Notes under the pieces: model-generated
Told to the model about the DNA's origin: nothing
Database searches by the model: none
What the model saw: only the letters and a program-made list of their open reading frames with translations
Assembly: GCF_002863585.1 (NCBI RefSeq)
Contig: NZ_PGUY01000033.1
Span: 18,716 to 82,715 of the forward strand
Length of the DNA: 64,000 bases
From: Peribacillus deserti
Lineage (GTDB): Bacteria > Bacillota > Bacilli > Bacillales > DSM-1321
Reading direction: 5' to 3'
Part shown: positions 46,528 through 55,345 of the stretch, in pieces
Numbering within the stretch: the stretch's first letter is position 1
How the letters are laid out: every line of letters begins with the position of its first letter
Program-made: the position numbers and the translations under genes

Positions 46528-47000
46528 TGGATGATAGAGCGTTCAGAACCGCGATGGGTAAATTTGCAACAGGTATCACTGTGATCACAACAAATATTGC
46601 AGGAGAGGCGCATGGCATGACAGCAAATGCTTTTATGTCGGTGTCGCTGAATCCCAAGCTGGTTTTAGTGTCAATAGGTGAAAAAGCAAAAATGCTGGAC
46701 AAAATTAATCAAACCGGTAAATTTGCGGTAAACATTTTGTCAGAACAGCAGCAGGATTATTCCATGTATTTCGCTGGTCAGATTAAAGATGAACGTTCAA
46801 TTGAGTTTGACTGGATCAGTGAAATGCCCGTAATTCAGGATGCGCTGGCTAACATCGTCTGTACGGTACATAGCAAGCACATCGCCGGAGATCATACATT
46901 ATTTATCGGTGAAGTAACGGATATCGTCATTCGTGATGGTGAGCCATTAACATTCTTTGAAGGGAAATACGGTAAAATCGTAACCAATCAGCCGACCTGA
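46527..47000 (+). CDS. Flavin reductase (HpaC-type small component)
   Basis: The 157-aa protein is a flavin reductase-like FMN/FAD-binding protein: RTAMGKFATGITVITT (6-21), HGMTANAFMSVSLNPKLV (29-46) and a C-terminal GKYGKI. It supplies reduced flavin to HpaB-type monooxygenases. AAAGGAGG lies 12 bases before the start, inside the preceding gene. The one-base overlap couples it to the FAD synthetase. Confidence 0.92.
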   Translation: MDDRAFRTAMGKFATGITVITTNIAGEAHGMTANAFMSVSLNPKLVLVSIGEKAKMLDKINQTGKFAVNILSEQQQDYSMYFAGQIKDERSIEFDWISEMPVIQDALANIVCTVHSKHIAGDHTLFIGEVTDIVIRDGEPLTFFEGKYGKIVTNQPT

Positions 47001-47154
47001 GCAGCACATCTCAAATAATCGCCTCCTAGATTGGAACCACATTGATGCTTTAGTAAATGTAGATCGAATTTTTGGCTAGTTAGTGAAACCCGTAATTTTT
47101 TATACTTGCAAATTACCGGTTTCAGTTTATATTGCAGAGAGCTATATCTAGGCT

Positions 47155-47310
47155 TTGGATAAAAAGGGTAATTTTTCTCTTTGGTTTTATCCACTGATTA
47201 TACTGTTATGTGGATGTGGATCCGGAGAATCGACAGAAGGAACACGGTCCAAGATAAAGTTTACCGCTCATACCCAAGGAAGTGCGTGGTATATGATGGG
47301 ACTGGTTTAC
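47155..47310 (+). pseudogene. N-terminal remnant of a TAXI-type TRAP substrate-binding lipoprotein
   Basis: The frame reads WFYPLIILLCGCGSGEST, a lipoprotein signal peptide with a C-G-S-type lipobox, then KIKFTAHTQGSAWYMMG, which resembles the start of TAXI-family binding proteins. The similarity ends near 47310 and the frame then runs into unrelated sequence. An uptake system may have been replaced by the MFS transporter downstream. Confidence 0.4.
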
Positions 47311-47442
47311 TGTGTTCACTCCACCTATGAGCTTGAGGGAGAGGCGCACGGCATGCAGCCAAAAGGTGGCTGCCGGTTTCGCTAAAGCCGAAAAATACTT
47401 CTAAGTTTTTCTCCATTGAATAGTAAACGAAAGAGGTGTGTA

Positions 47443-48780
47443 ATGAGTCCAACCGGGAAATTAGATAAGAAATCCAAAAAGATCTTATTTGCCAGTTTAA
47501 TTGGAAGTACCATAGAATTCTATGATTTTTTTCTATATGGCACAGTGGCAGCACTCGTTTTTAATAAGTTATTTTTCCCAAATGATGATCCTTTTGTAAG
47601 TTTATTGCTCGCATATGCTTCGTTTGGTGTTACGTTTTTCATTCGTCCAGTGGGCGGCCTCATTTTCAGCCATTTAGGGGACAAGTATGGAAGGAAAAAC
47701 ACTCTCGTATTATCACTTATGCTGATGGGCATCGCCACTGTCTGCATTGGATTGCTCCCTACATACAATCAAATAGGGCTCTGGGCACCTGTTTTGCTTG
47801 TGTTGTTACGACTTGTTCAGGGGGTTGGACTGGGTGGCGAATGGGGAGGAGCTATACTTCTTGCCGTTGAATCCGCACCTAAAGAAAAACGAGGTTTTTT
47901 TGGGAGCTTCCCAGCAATGGGTATTCCGCTTGGTATGTTTCTTGGCACCATATCGATTTCATTGATGACCCTGCTGCCGGATGAACAATTTCTATCCTGG
48001 GGCTGGCGCATTCCTTTTGTATTAAGTGCATTACTAGTAGTGATTGGACTTTGGATCCGTAGAGGAATTGATGAAACATCGGCTTACCAGGAAGAAAAAG
48101 CAAAAGGAAATATGGTAAACATCCCGCTCGTAGAAACACTAAAACATCATTGGAAAGCAGTCTTAATTTCATTAGGTGCTAAATGTGCGGAAGTGGGACC
48201 ATTCTATTTATTCTCTACCTTTTTTATTGGATATGCCACAGATGTTATCGGTTTTTCCAGAACCACCACATTAAACGTAATTGCTCTGTCAACTCTGGTT
48301 ACAACATTATGTATACCGGCTATGGGGATTTTATCCGATAAAATCGGACGCAAACGTGTGTTTCTCTTCGGAGCAATAGGAATAGCACTTTTTTCGTTTC
48401 CATACTTTTATCTATTATCCTTAAAATCAGTATTCTGGGTATATGTTATATCCATCATAGCACTTGGTATTTTATGGTCCGCAATTGCCGGAATCATCGG
48501 TACGATGTTCTCTGAAATGTTTAGTACAAACGTGGGGTATACAGGAATCACACTAGGTTATCAAACGGGCTCAGCGCTATTTGGCGGTACGGCGCCAATG
48601 ATTGCAACCGTTTTATTAAGCGCTTACAATAAATCGTGGGTACCGCTTGCCATTTTCTTGGCCATTCTATGTATCGCTTCTATAATCTCGGTATTATTTA
48701 TCCGTGAAAATCTAGAAAATTCCGTTCCACAACATCCAATACCTACTCCTAAGTTTGACGATAGTCATGCTAAACTGTAA
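47443..48780 (+). CDS. MHS-type MFS transporter (metabolite:H+ symporter)
   Basis: ATG 47443 with GAGGTG upstream gives 445 aa with about 12 membrane helices. STIEFYDFFLYGTVAALVF (about 21-39), FFIRPVGGLIFSHLGDKYGR and GVGLGGEWGGAILL are diagnostic for the metabolite:H+ symporter family (ShiA, ProP, KgtP). It is the last gene of the catabolic cluster and ends at a terminator, so it probably imports the pathway substrate. Confidence 0.9.
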   Translation: MSPTGKLDKKSKKILFASLIGSTIEFYDFFLYGTVAALVFNKLFFPNDDPFVSLLLAYASFGVTFFIRPVGGLIFSHLGDKYGRKNTLVLSLMLMGIATVCIGLLPTYNQIGLWAPVLLVLLRLVQGVGLGGEWGGAILLAVESAPKEKRGFFGSFPAMGIPLGMFLGTISISLMTLLPDEQFLSWGWRIPFVLSALLVVIGLWIRRGIDETSAYQEEKAKGNMVNIPLVETLKHHWKAVLISLGAKCAEVGPFYLFSTFFIGYATDVIGFSRTTTLNVIALSTLVTTLCIPAMGILSDKIGRKRVFLFGAIGIALFSFPYFYLLSLKSVFWVYVISIIALGILWSAIAGIIGTMFSEMFSTNVGYTGITLGYQTGSALFGGTAPMIATVLLSAYNKSWVPLAIFLAILCIASIISVLFIRENLENSVPQHPIPTPKFDDSHAKL

Positions 48781-48795
48781 ATCATGTAATATGTG

Positions 48796-48843
48796 GGGCA
48801 AAACCACAGTCATACTTGGCTGCTTGGTGATTGCCCTTTTTTT
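48796..48843 (+). terminator. Terminator of the monooxygenase cluster
   Basis: GGGCAA near 48796 pairs with TTGCCC (48831-48836), helped by ACC/GGT inside, followed by a T run. Confidence 0.7.
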
Positions 48844-49019
48844 GTTCATTTTTATGACCTATTACAGTACGGTAGAATAAATTTCACTGGAATAAAGAAT
48901 AAATGACTGGTTTTATATCCTATATAGAACAGCATTAGTTATTATGGGGGAAGACAAAAAAGGAGTTCATGCAAAGTTGGAAAAGCTATTATATCGTCCC
49001 AAAAGTGCTGCAGCTAATA

Positions 49020-49170
49020 ATACATTAAGCATGAGGAATATGAAAAAGATGTGGATGGTGTAAAAGAAAAAAGAAAGGCTGCTAAAGCAAAATACTATGA
49101 TGTGTCAGATGTAACACCAGTAATGCAAAGTGGTGGAATCACGATCAATGAAGATGATATTCCTTTCTAA
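49020..49170 (+). pseudogene. 3' fragment of a phage-type single-strand DNA-binding protein gene
   Basis: The last codons read KAKYYDVSDVTPVMQSGGIT and end NEDDIPF-stop. The acidic tail ending in DDIPF is the hallmark of SSB-like proteins. The 5' part is out of frame or missing. Confidence 0.45.
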
Positions 49171-49256
49171 GGATTAACTAAATAGAGAGGTTGGTTATGG
49201 CCGGCTTCTCTTTTTTATACCTAAAAATCAATGTTTAGCACTATTTGGAGGGCGAA

Positions 49257-49869
49257 ATGAATGAAAATCCATACAACTTTAACGATATCCCAGCCGAATT
49301 AAAAGCCCTTCCTCAGTGGATATTGTGGAAATCAGAAAAAACGAAACAATAAGCCAACACAAAGGTACCATATCAAGCCAACGGGGAAATGGCTCAGGCG
49401 AATAACCGCCGCACCTGGAGCACCTTTGCAACGGCCGTAAAGTTTTACCTATAGGGAAATTATGACGGCATAGGATTTGTCTTTAGTCGGCAGGATAATT
49501 ACATCGGTATTGATATTGAAAAATGTGTAACTGATGAAAAACCTAATGCTTTTTGCAACGGAAGTTATCGACGCGCTTGACAGTTATACAGAGTTTTCAC
49601 CATCTGGGAAAGGCATTCACATCATTGTCAAAGGGAACCTTCCACAAGGTGTTATAGGGACAGGACGAAAAAATACAAGGCATGGTTTAGAAATTTATGC
49701 TCATGGCCGTTACTTTACCTTTACTATTGTCAGTATGCTACATTCGTATGCTAATGGTATGCTAAATAATATGCTGAAATTTATAAAAGGTAATTTATTA
49801 ATTATATCAAAGGAGAGTTTATTCGATTATCTGGCAGGTTTGTTGGAGTGGCTTGTTGAATTCGAATAA
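49257..49869 (+). pseudogene. Phage/plasmid primase N-terminal region, multiply broken
   Basis: From ATG 49257 (GGAGGG upstream): NPYNFNDIPAELKALPQWIL, a stop, KVPYQANGEMAQANN and TWSTFATA, another stop, then GIGFVFSRQDNYIGIDIEKC. After a frameshift near 49530 follows EVIDALDSYTEFSPSGKGIH…HGLEIYAHGRYFT. This is the Prim-Pol-like N-terminal part of phage primase-helicases. From about 49740 the frame diverges into unrelated sequence. Several stops make it inactive. Confidence 0.75.
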
Positions 49870-49904
49870 CAAAAGTTAATTTAAAAAGGAGGTAAAAATA
49901 TAAC

Positions 49905-50413
49905 CTGGAATATGGTGAAGGTTTTGAAATAAAAATTGCTACAAATCACGACAGCAGTGTAATTATTAAAATGTTAAAGCAGATAGCTCAATGGATGAAA
50001 GATAATGATATAAACCAATGGAGGTTTCTATTAGATGGTGGTGATGATGACGAGATTGAACAAGCCATAAATAATCAAGAAACATACATTGTTTTAAAAG
50101 ATAAGCATATTGTGGCTACGTTCACACTATTATCTAAACAAAGTGAATGGGACAGGAATCTTTGGGGAAGTGATATTCTTCCAAATCGCTTTATTTACAT
50201 AGACTTGCAATAATTCCTATTTATATGAAGAAAGGTATAAGTAAAAGTATATTCACTTGGATACAAGACAATGCAAGTGATAAAGAATATCTTAAGTTAG
50301 ATTGTGTTTCAGATAATATTAAATTTAAAAACTTTTATAAGTGCAATGACTTTGAACTTATTGGTATAACTGATGGACATAGTAAATATCAAAAAAGTAT
50401 AAAAAGAAATTAG
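49905..50413 (+). pseudogene. GNAT acetyltransferase, start lost and frame broken
   Basis: AAAGGAGG at 49887 is followed by a frame without a start codon (NLEYGEGFEIKIATNHDSSV…). It continues as IVLKDKHIVATFTLLSKQSE up to a stop at 50211-50213. The end of the family pattern (SIFTWIQDNASDKEYLKLDC, then FYKCNDFELIG) lies in the frame ending at 50413. The acetyl-CoA-binding strand-helix between the parts is largely deleted. Confidence 0.65.
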
Positions 50414-50466
50414 AAATTCTTCAACTAATAGGTCCTTATCTTTAACAAATATTCTTATAAAAATAA

Positions 50467-50601
50467 GCTTGGAGCGAAATTACGCTCCAAGCATTTTTCT
50501 TTGCTAATTTTACTTGCCAAAATGTTTGTTAATTCTATTGCTAATTGATAGACGAAAAATACTGTTAATTCTAGTTTTGTACTTCAAAACCGAATCCGTT
50601 A
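50467..50601 (+). repeat. Dispersed repeat, copy B; begins with a terminator hairpin
   Basis: GCTTGGAGCG and CGCTCCAAGC (50467-50492) form a perfect 10-bp stem followed by ATTTTT, a good terminator. After it come TTTGTTAATTCTATTGCTAA and TTTTGTACTTCAAAACCGAA (50575-50594), in the same order as at 18089-18220. It borders the phage-like relics at 49-50.4 kb. Confidence 0.6.
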
Positions 50602-50895
50602 ACCTGGAAGCCAGCGTTTTTATTTTTGTAAAGCATCTGTTATTGGGCTTAGTGGTACAACATTGTCATCACATATAAATTTCCCGATTATACCTCTGTA
50701 TATGTCACGTTAGTGATAGTCCCCCCTAAAGGTTATCCAAATTGCGAGCACGCTTTTATAAAAAAGTTGTCAAGGTTAATATACTTAAGATCCGGTTAGT
50801 TGAAAATACTCATTTTGTTTTTTCCAGTTTATAGAAAAATGCTATAATACTATTAAATTATATTAATTGGTACATACAGAGGGAGAACGATTGAA
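50602..50895. other. Intergenic
   Basis: No gene seen. A -10-like TATAAT occurs at about 50844-50849, upstream of the membrane protein gene at 50896. Confidence 0.35.
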
Positions 50896-51435
50896 GTGCT
50901 TTTTAACATATTGTATGTCCTATTTTGCAGTGTGCCTCTTAGCATATTAATGGGCATTTACTGGGTTTTTAAAAGGAAAGAGAAACGCATACATAAGGGT
51001 TACTTTTTGTTTCCGGGATTGAGTATATGGGTGATTCTCAGTACTGCTTACTTCTCACCTTACGCCTCAGCCGTTATCATGCTGGTACTGTTCCTTTTTT
51101 TATTGATATGGGGAATTTTATCGGTTTTATGGAGAAAACGGCCGGATAAAAACAAGCCCCTCGCTGCGTCTATCATTATCTTCGTCATCGCTGTTATTGT
51201 TCTTATTGGCTATTACTCTATGAATGTCATGAACAATGTCTTGTTTATTGGAATGTTATTTTTAGCCGTGTTTGGTGTGCAATCAGTTTTGTGGAGAAAT
51301 AAAAAGGTTGACCGAAATAAAAGACTGTTTGCAGCTGCTAAAACAACCTCTTCTATTGTTCTATTTGTTATGATAGGGACTTTCTTGGCTGCTGCTGCTT
51401 TCTTTTTGTTCCTGGTTATTATTTTGAACCTATGA
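50896..51435 (+). CDS. Small integral membrane protein, unknown function
   Basis: GTG 50896 follows GAGGGAGAACG and gives 179 aa. Five hydrophobic helices are visible (about 5-24, 40-56, 60-80, 93-110, 114-130 and a last one at 150-179, some possibly fused), linked by basic loops such as KRKEKRIHK and RKRPDKNKP. An internal near-repeat (SVLWRKRPDKNKPLAAS and SVLWRNKKVDRNKRLFAA) suggests duplication of a two- or three-helix unit. No family recognised. Confidence 0.55.
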   Translation: MLFNILYVLFCSVPLSILMGIYWVFKRKEKRIHKGYFLFPGLSIWVILSTAYFSPYASAVIMLVLFLFLLIWGILSVLWRKRPDKNKPLAASIIIFVIAVIVLIGYYSMNVMNNVLFIGMLFLAVFGVQSVLWRNKKVDRNKRLFAAAKTTSSIVLFVMIGTFLAAAAFFLFLVIILNL

Positions 51436-52215
51436 TGTCGAGGGACACTTTTTCCTGCAGTCATGAAGGGGTTATTTTCTTGCTAGGCATGTGGCTGGTT
51501 ACTGTTCCTAGATGTATTCGGTTTCCGAAGCAATTCTAAAAAGTAAGTAAGATGATTGTCGTTAGCTGCTTATTTCTGACAGTGGCTGCTTATGATAAAT
51601 TAAGGCTATCAAAATTCGGAGTATCATGATTCATGTTCAACTACCATGAAAAAGTAAATTCTGCAATTTTAGAAAAATGGACATACTTAAATAGACTCAG
51701 CTCAGTCGGCTTTTTTAAAAAGAAAAACCGTTGGAGTGGAAAACGGTCGAACTCCTTTCCTTTAGATGTCTGATTCAGGCAGTAATATTGTCCTTATGGA
51801 CATCTAACCCGCAAGCTCTTTCAATGATTACATCCACTGATCTCTTCCTTTCGAGGCTAGTGCAGCAATCAGAACTAGGATTAATCTACCATGAGTGCTA
51901 TTCACAAGGGGAGCGACAGACGGTGGTACACGGTGGCCGCCCGCGGAGACTACCGGAATGGCTCAATGGCACCATAGTGCTTCGATCTTCTTCTCCAGCC
52001 ATAGAAACAGTAGGGACGGCTTATGAGCATTTTCTTTCTCTTTGGTGAATCTCTGTTTTTTCGATTCATGGATGGCTAACGGGTGCGTCAAAAGCAAAGC
52101 AAAAATTATAGGCCAAATACGGCAGCCTTTTTGTTGTTCAGCTTGCGGGCAGGTTTGTTTAAGCAATAGTTAAAGATATGTAACCCTCATTGCAGAAAAT
52201 GCCATAACGGATTTC
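51436..52215. other. Long stretch without a supported gene
   Basis: An open frame at 51731-52048 lacks a ribosome binding site and any family resemblance. The part around 51900-51965 has GGTGGCCGCCCGCGGAGACT, somewhat like the interior of the palindromic repeats at 40.0 and 44.6 kb, so a decayed copy may lie here. Confidence 0.35.
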
Positions 52216-53142
52216 CTAAACTGCAAGTATCCAGTTGGAAATATCATTAATAACTTGTTTATCTACTTTCTGGGGAACCTTATACTCTTTTTGTGCCTTT
52301 AATATATCTCCGTAAATGGAGGGCATAAATAAATGGTTCAAGTTTGGATAAAGTTTGAATGTAACATTTGAATGATCACCCATTAAGTTTTTATAACCAT
52401 TGAAATCTTTTTCCACCGAAGATTGGACATCTTTATCACCTTGCAGGATGAATACCGGTTTGTTTAAATCTCTCAGGTACATTTGAGACGGATGTTCGCC
52501 CATCTCTTTAAAATAATAGGCTCTTAGGTTTTTTCCAAAAACAAAGGTATCTTTTGCCTCTTCATCACTCAGGTTATAAATATTTTCGAACTTGGAAGCT
52601 AATGCTGCTACTTGTTTCTTAGCGATCCATTTCACAAATCTATTCAGTGATTTTAAGACAGTGTTATTTTGGTCCATCATAATTTCTTCTAATGTTCGAG
52701 GTGAGCCCGCCAATATGATAATTCCTGCAAAATTTCCACCTTCAGCGTCGATTCGAGGAGCTAGCATGCCACCCATACTATGACCCATAATAAATATTTT
52801 ATCTGCATCGATACGTGGTTCGTATCGTAACAAGTTGGCTGCAAGAATAGCGTCTTCTATCGTTTCTTCTTTAACTGATAATCCTTTATCATTTTTCATC
52901 TCCTTACCATAAATGAACGTTCTTTTATCATAACGTAGTACTGCAATTCCCTTTTCCGATAAACCTTCGGCAAAGTCTTTAAGAGGATGATTTTTTCCAA
53001 CTTGTCCGTCCATATTACTTGGACCAGATCCGTGAACCATTACCACCGCAGGAACTGGTCCACTCACATCGGGAGGAATGGTTAACATTCCATCAAGAGG
53101 ATGCTTTGTATCAGCACCTATCACAATTTTTTCATCAGGCAT
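52216..53142 (-). CDS. Alpha/beta hydrolase (dienelactone hydrolase/esterase type)
   Basis: The 308-aa protein has VVMVHGSGPSNMDG (oxyanion region, 33-46), nucleophile Ser122 in FIMGHSMGGML, the acid in LQGDKDVQ and His in PNLNHLFMPS. The YDKRTFIYGK loop is typical of bacterial alpha/beta hydrolases related to acyl-peptide esterases. There is no signal peptide, so it is cytoplasmic. GGGGGAAAG precedes the start. It stands alone and its substrate is unknown. Confidence 0.88.
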   Translation of the reverse strand: MPDEKIVIGADTKHPLDGMLTIPPDVSGPVPAVVMVHGSGPSNMDGQVGKNHPLKDFAEGLSEKGIAVLRYDKRTFIYGKEMKNDKGLSVKEETIEDAILAANLLRYEPRIDADKIFIMGHSMGGMLAPRIDAEGGNFAGIIILAGSPRTLEEIMMDQNNTVLKSLNRFVKWIAKKQVAALASKFENIYNLSDEEAKDTFVFGKNLRAYYFKEMGEHPSQMYLRDLNKPVFILQGDKDVQSSVEKDFNGYKNLMGDHSNVTFKLYPNLNHLFMPSIYGDILKAQKEYKVPQKVDKQVINDISNWILAV

Positions 53143-53636
53143 TTACTTTCCCCCATCAAATAAAATCTTTCTTTTACAACCTATTATATTCGTCAATATT
53201 TTATATTTATCCTGCTAAGCTGGTATCTCTCTACGATCATTTACGAGTTTTATGAACGATCATTTCCCTCATAACTGGCAGACAAATTCCAGGATTTTGC
53301 CGTCAGAAATCCTACAATTGAGTTAAATGGGCATTAGTTGAAGAAGGTGAGGCTGTTCCAACGGTCCTTTTTGTGTTTTGGATAAAGTTGTGTAAATGAT
53401 GTAATGGATCTTTCATGAGTGACCCCTATTTTCTATCCGTATAGTGAACTGCTTTGAATGGTGTAGATCGGTTCTTTTTTGTTTCGAAATATTGGTAAAT
53501 TTTGATAAAATAGGTAGGGGAATTCATTAAAGATGGAAACGTTGTAAGAGAAGGCGGATGGTAAATCATAGATTCATTCCCACCAAAGGGAAAGATAGAA
53601 TAATTTAGTAAATTTCCAAGAGAGAGGCTCAGGGCT
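53143..53636. other. Intergenic
   Basis: No gene is supported. ACGATCATTT occurs twice (about 53234 and 53257), the two copies 23 bases apart, as a possible regulator site upstream of the divergent hydrolase gene. Confidence 0.3.
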
Positions 53637-54230
53637 ATGAATCAAAACAAAAATATAATAGTAGAAGACATGTCTCAAGAATTCTTTCAAATTTGGGAGG
53701 CCGATAAACCATTTACCATTGATCATCTTGAGAGTTATTACTTAAACTATCCGGATGTTTTCAATGATTACTTTAAATCCCATTGTCAACGTATGCCAGA
53801 AAGGCTTAATGCAGCCATAGCAAAATACCCAGATAAGTACGATACAATGAAGCGTTCCGCTAATCTTTTACCTTCCATTATTAGAGATGTTTATGAACAA
53901 ATGTCAGAACTGATGGGCTGCCAAATGAATGTAAAGTGTCGTATTTTGGTTGGCGGTTTTGGTTTGAATGCTTATGTAACACACGATGGCACTCTACATT
54001 TTGCAGTGGAATCCCTGACAGATGAACTTGAACCCTTAAAGGTCCTAGTTGCTCATGAAATGGCACATGCCTACCATTTTGAAATGCTCCGGAGAGAAGG
54101 ATTTGAATTCTCGAAATTGGCCTGGGATGGATATACTTCTTTATATTTAGAAGGCGTTGCTGCTCTTGTGTCAGAAATCATCAATCCTGGCTTATCAGAA
54201 AGTGTAGAGGAGAGTATGAATGAAAACTAA
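53637..54230 (+). CDS. Zinc metallopeptidase (HEMAH), probably C-terminally truncated
   Basis: The 197-aa product holds the zinc motif VAHEMAHAYHFE (His140, Glu141, His144) and YLEGVAALVSE with a possible third ligand. This is the layout of DUF2268-like predicted peptidases, which normally run some 60-100 residues further. The chain stops at GLSESVEESMNEN, and its last codons overlap the next gene's ATG by 11 bases. A fragment that looks like the missing C-terminal part lies 2.2 kb away at 56455-56682. The binding site AGAGAGG precedes the ATG. Confidence 0.7.
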   Translation: MNQNKNIIVEDMSQEFFQIWEADKPFTIDHLESYYLNYPDVFNDYFKSHCQRMPERLNAAIAKYPDKYDTMKRSANLLPSIIRDVYEQMSELMGCQMNVKCRILVGGFGLNAYVTHDGTLHFAVESLTDELEPLKVLVAHEMAHAYHFEMLRREGFEFSKLAWDGYTSLYLEGVAALVSEIINPGLSESVEESMNEN

Positions 54231-55245
54231 TATTAAGGATTACATAACCGATGTTATGATTGAAAATAAATTTTCAGGAACAGTTATTGTCCAAGATGAC
54301 AAAAAAACTTTGGAAGAGAAAAGTTATGGTTACGCAAATCGTTCAGAACAAATTATCAACAGCTTCGATACACGATTCGGAATAGCATCAGGTTGTAAAA
54401 TATTTACAGCGATAGGGGTTTGTCAGCTTGTGGAGGATGGGTTACTTTCTTTTGATACTAAGCTAAAAGATTGTCTTAATATTTCTTTCCCTTATTTTGA
54501 AAAGGATATAACGATTCATCATTTATTAACACATACAGCGGGAATACCAGATTACTTTGATGAGGAAGTTATGGATCATTTCGAAGAGTTGTGGATTAAG
54601 AACCCGATGTATCACATCAGAACCTTGGAAGATTTTTTACCTTTATTTCAGAATCAACCAATGAAATTAAAGGTAGGTGAAAGATTTCATTATAACAATG
54701 CGGGATACATCATACTAGGATTAATTATAGAACAAACAAGCCAAGTTAAATTTGCTGATTACATAACGAAAAATGTTTTCAAGAAATCTGGGATGACTGA
54801 CTCTGGTTATTTTGAGTTCGATGCATTACCATCAAAAACAGCGTTTGGTTATATTGACTTTCCTGATGGTACTTGGAAGACGAATATTTACTCTTTGCCG
54901 GTAAAAGGCGGTTCAGATGGTGGAGCTTACGTAACTGTAAATGATATGGCAAAGCTATGGGATGCACTCATAAATCATCAATTACTAAGTGAAGAATACA
55001 CTCGTCAGTTACTTAATCCGCACATTAATACAAATGATGATTACGACCAATTCTATGGTTATGGCGTATGGATTAATAAAAATGATGGTGAAATTTCAAA
55101 ATATCACATTATGGGTTATGATCCTGGAGTTAGTTTTCATTCAGCGTTCTATCCTAAAAGCTCAATTAAAACCGTGGTATGCTCGAATCAGTCAGAGGGA
55201 GCATATGACATTTTGAAAGCGATTGAGGTAAAAATATTAAAATAG
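54220..55245 (+). CDS. Serine hydrolase, class C beta-lactamase family
   Basis: The 341-aa protein has the SxxK motif Ser57-Gly-Cys-Lys60 (FGIASGCKIFTA), the Tyr-x-Asn motif Tyr158 (HYNNAGYI) and KGGSDGGAY as the KTG-like third element. HHLLTHTAGIPDY is the usual spacer of the family. There is no signal peptide, so it is more likely a cytoplasmic esterase or D-aminopeptidase-like enzyme than a true beta-lactamase. Its start overlaps the truncated metallopeptidase gene and GAGGAGAG there serves as binding site. A terminator follows. Confidence 0.88.
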   Translation: MKTNIKDYITDVMIENKFSGTVIVQDDKKTLEEKSYGYANRSEQIINSFDTRFGIASGCKIFTAIGVCQLVEDGLLSFDTKLKDCLNISFPYFEKDITIHHLLTHTAGIPDYFDEEVMDHFEELWIKNPMYHIRTLEDFLPLFQNQPMKLKVGERFHYNNAGYIILGLIIEQTSQVKFADYITKNVFKKSGMTDSGYFEFDALPSKTAFGYIDFPDGTWKTNIYSLPVKGGSDGGAYVTVNDMAKLWDALINHQLLSEEYTRQLLNPHINTNDDYDQFYGYGVWINKNDGEISKYHIMGYDPGVSFHSAFYPKSSIKTVVCSNQSEGAYDILKAIEVKILK

Positions 55246-55316
55246 AAGCAATAATCATCTGAGATTGTGAAACATTGTACTTAGACAAACTGGGGCTTTA
55301 GTTGAATAACAAGCCG

Positions 55317-55345
55317 GCCACTTCCGTATGGAGGTGGCTGTTTTT
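55317..55345 (+). terminator. Terminator after the serine hydrolase gene
   Basis: GCCACTTCC (55317-55325) and GGAGGTGGC (55330-55338), 4-base loop, then TGTTTTT. It overlaps the left end of the IS element. Confidence 0.8.

Noticed and set aside
51731..52048. 105-codon open frame
   Set aside because: No binding site, crosses repeat-like sequence and shows no protein pattern.
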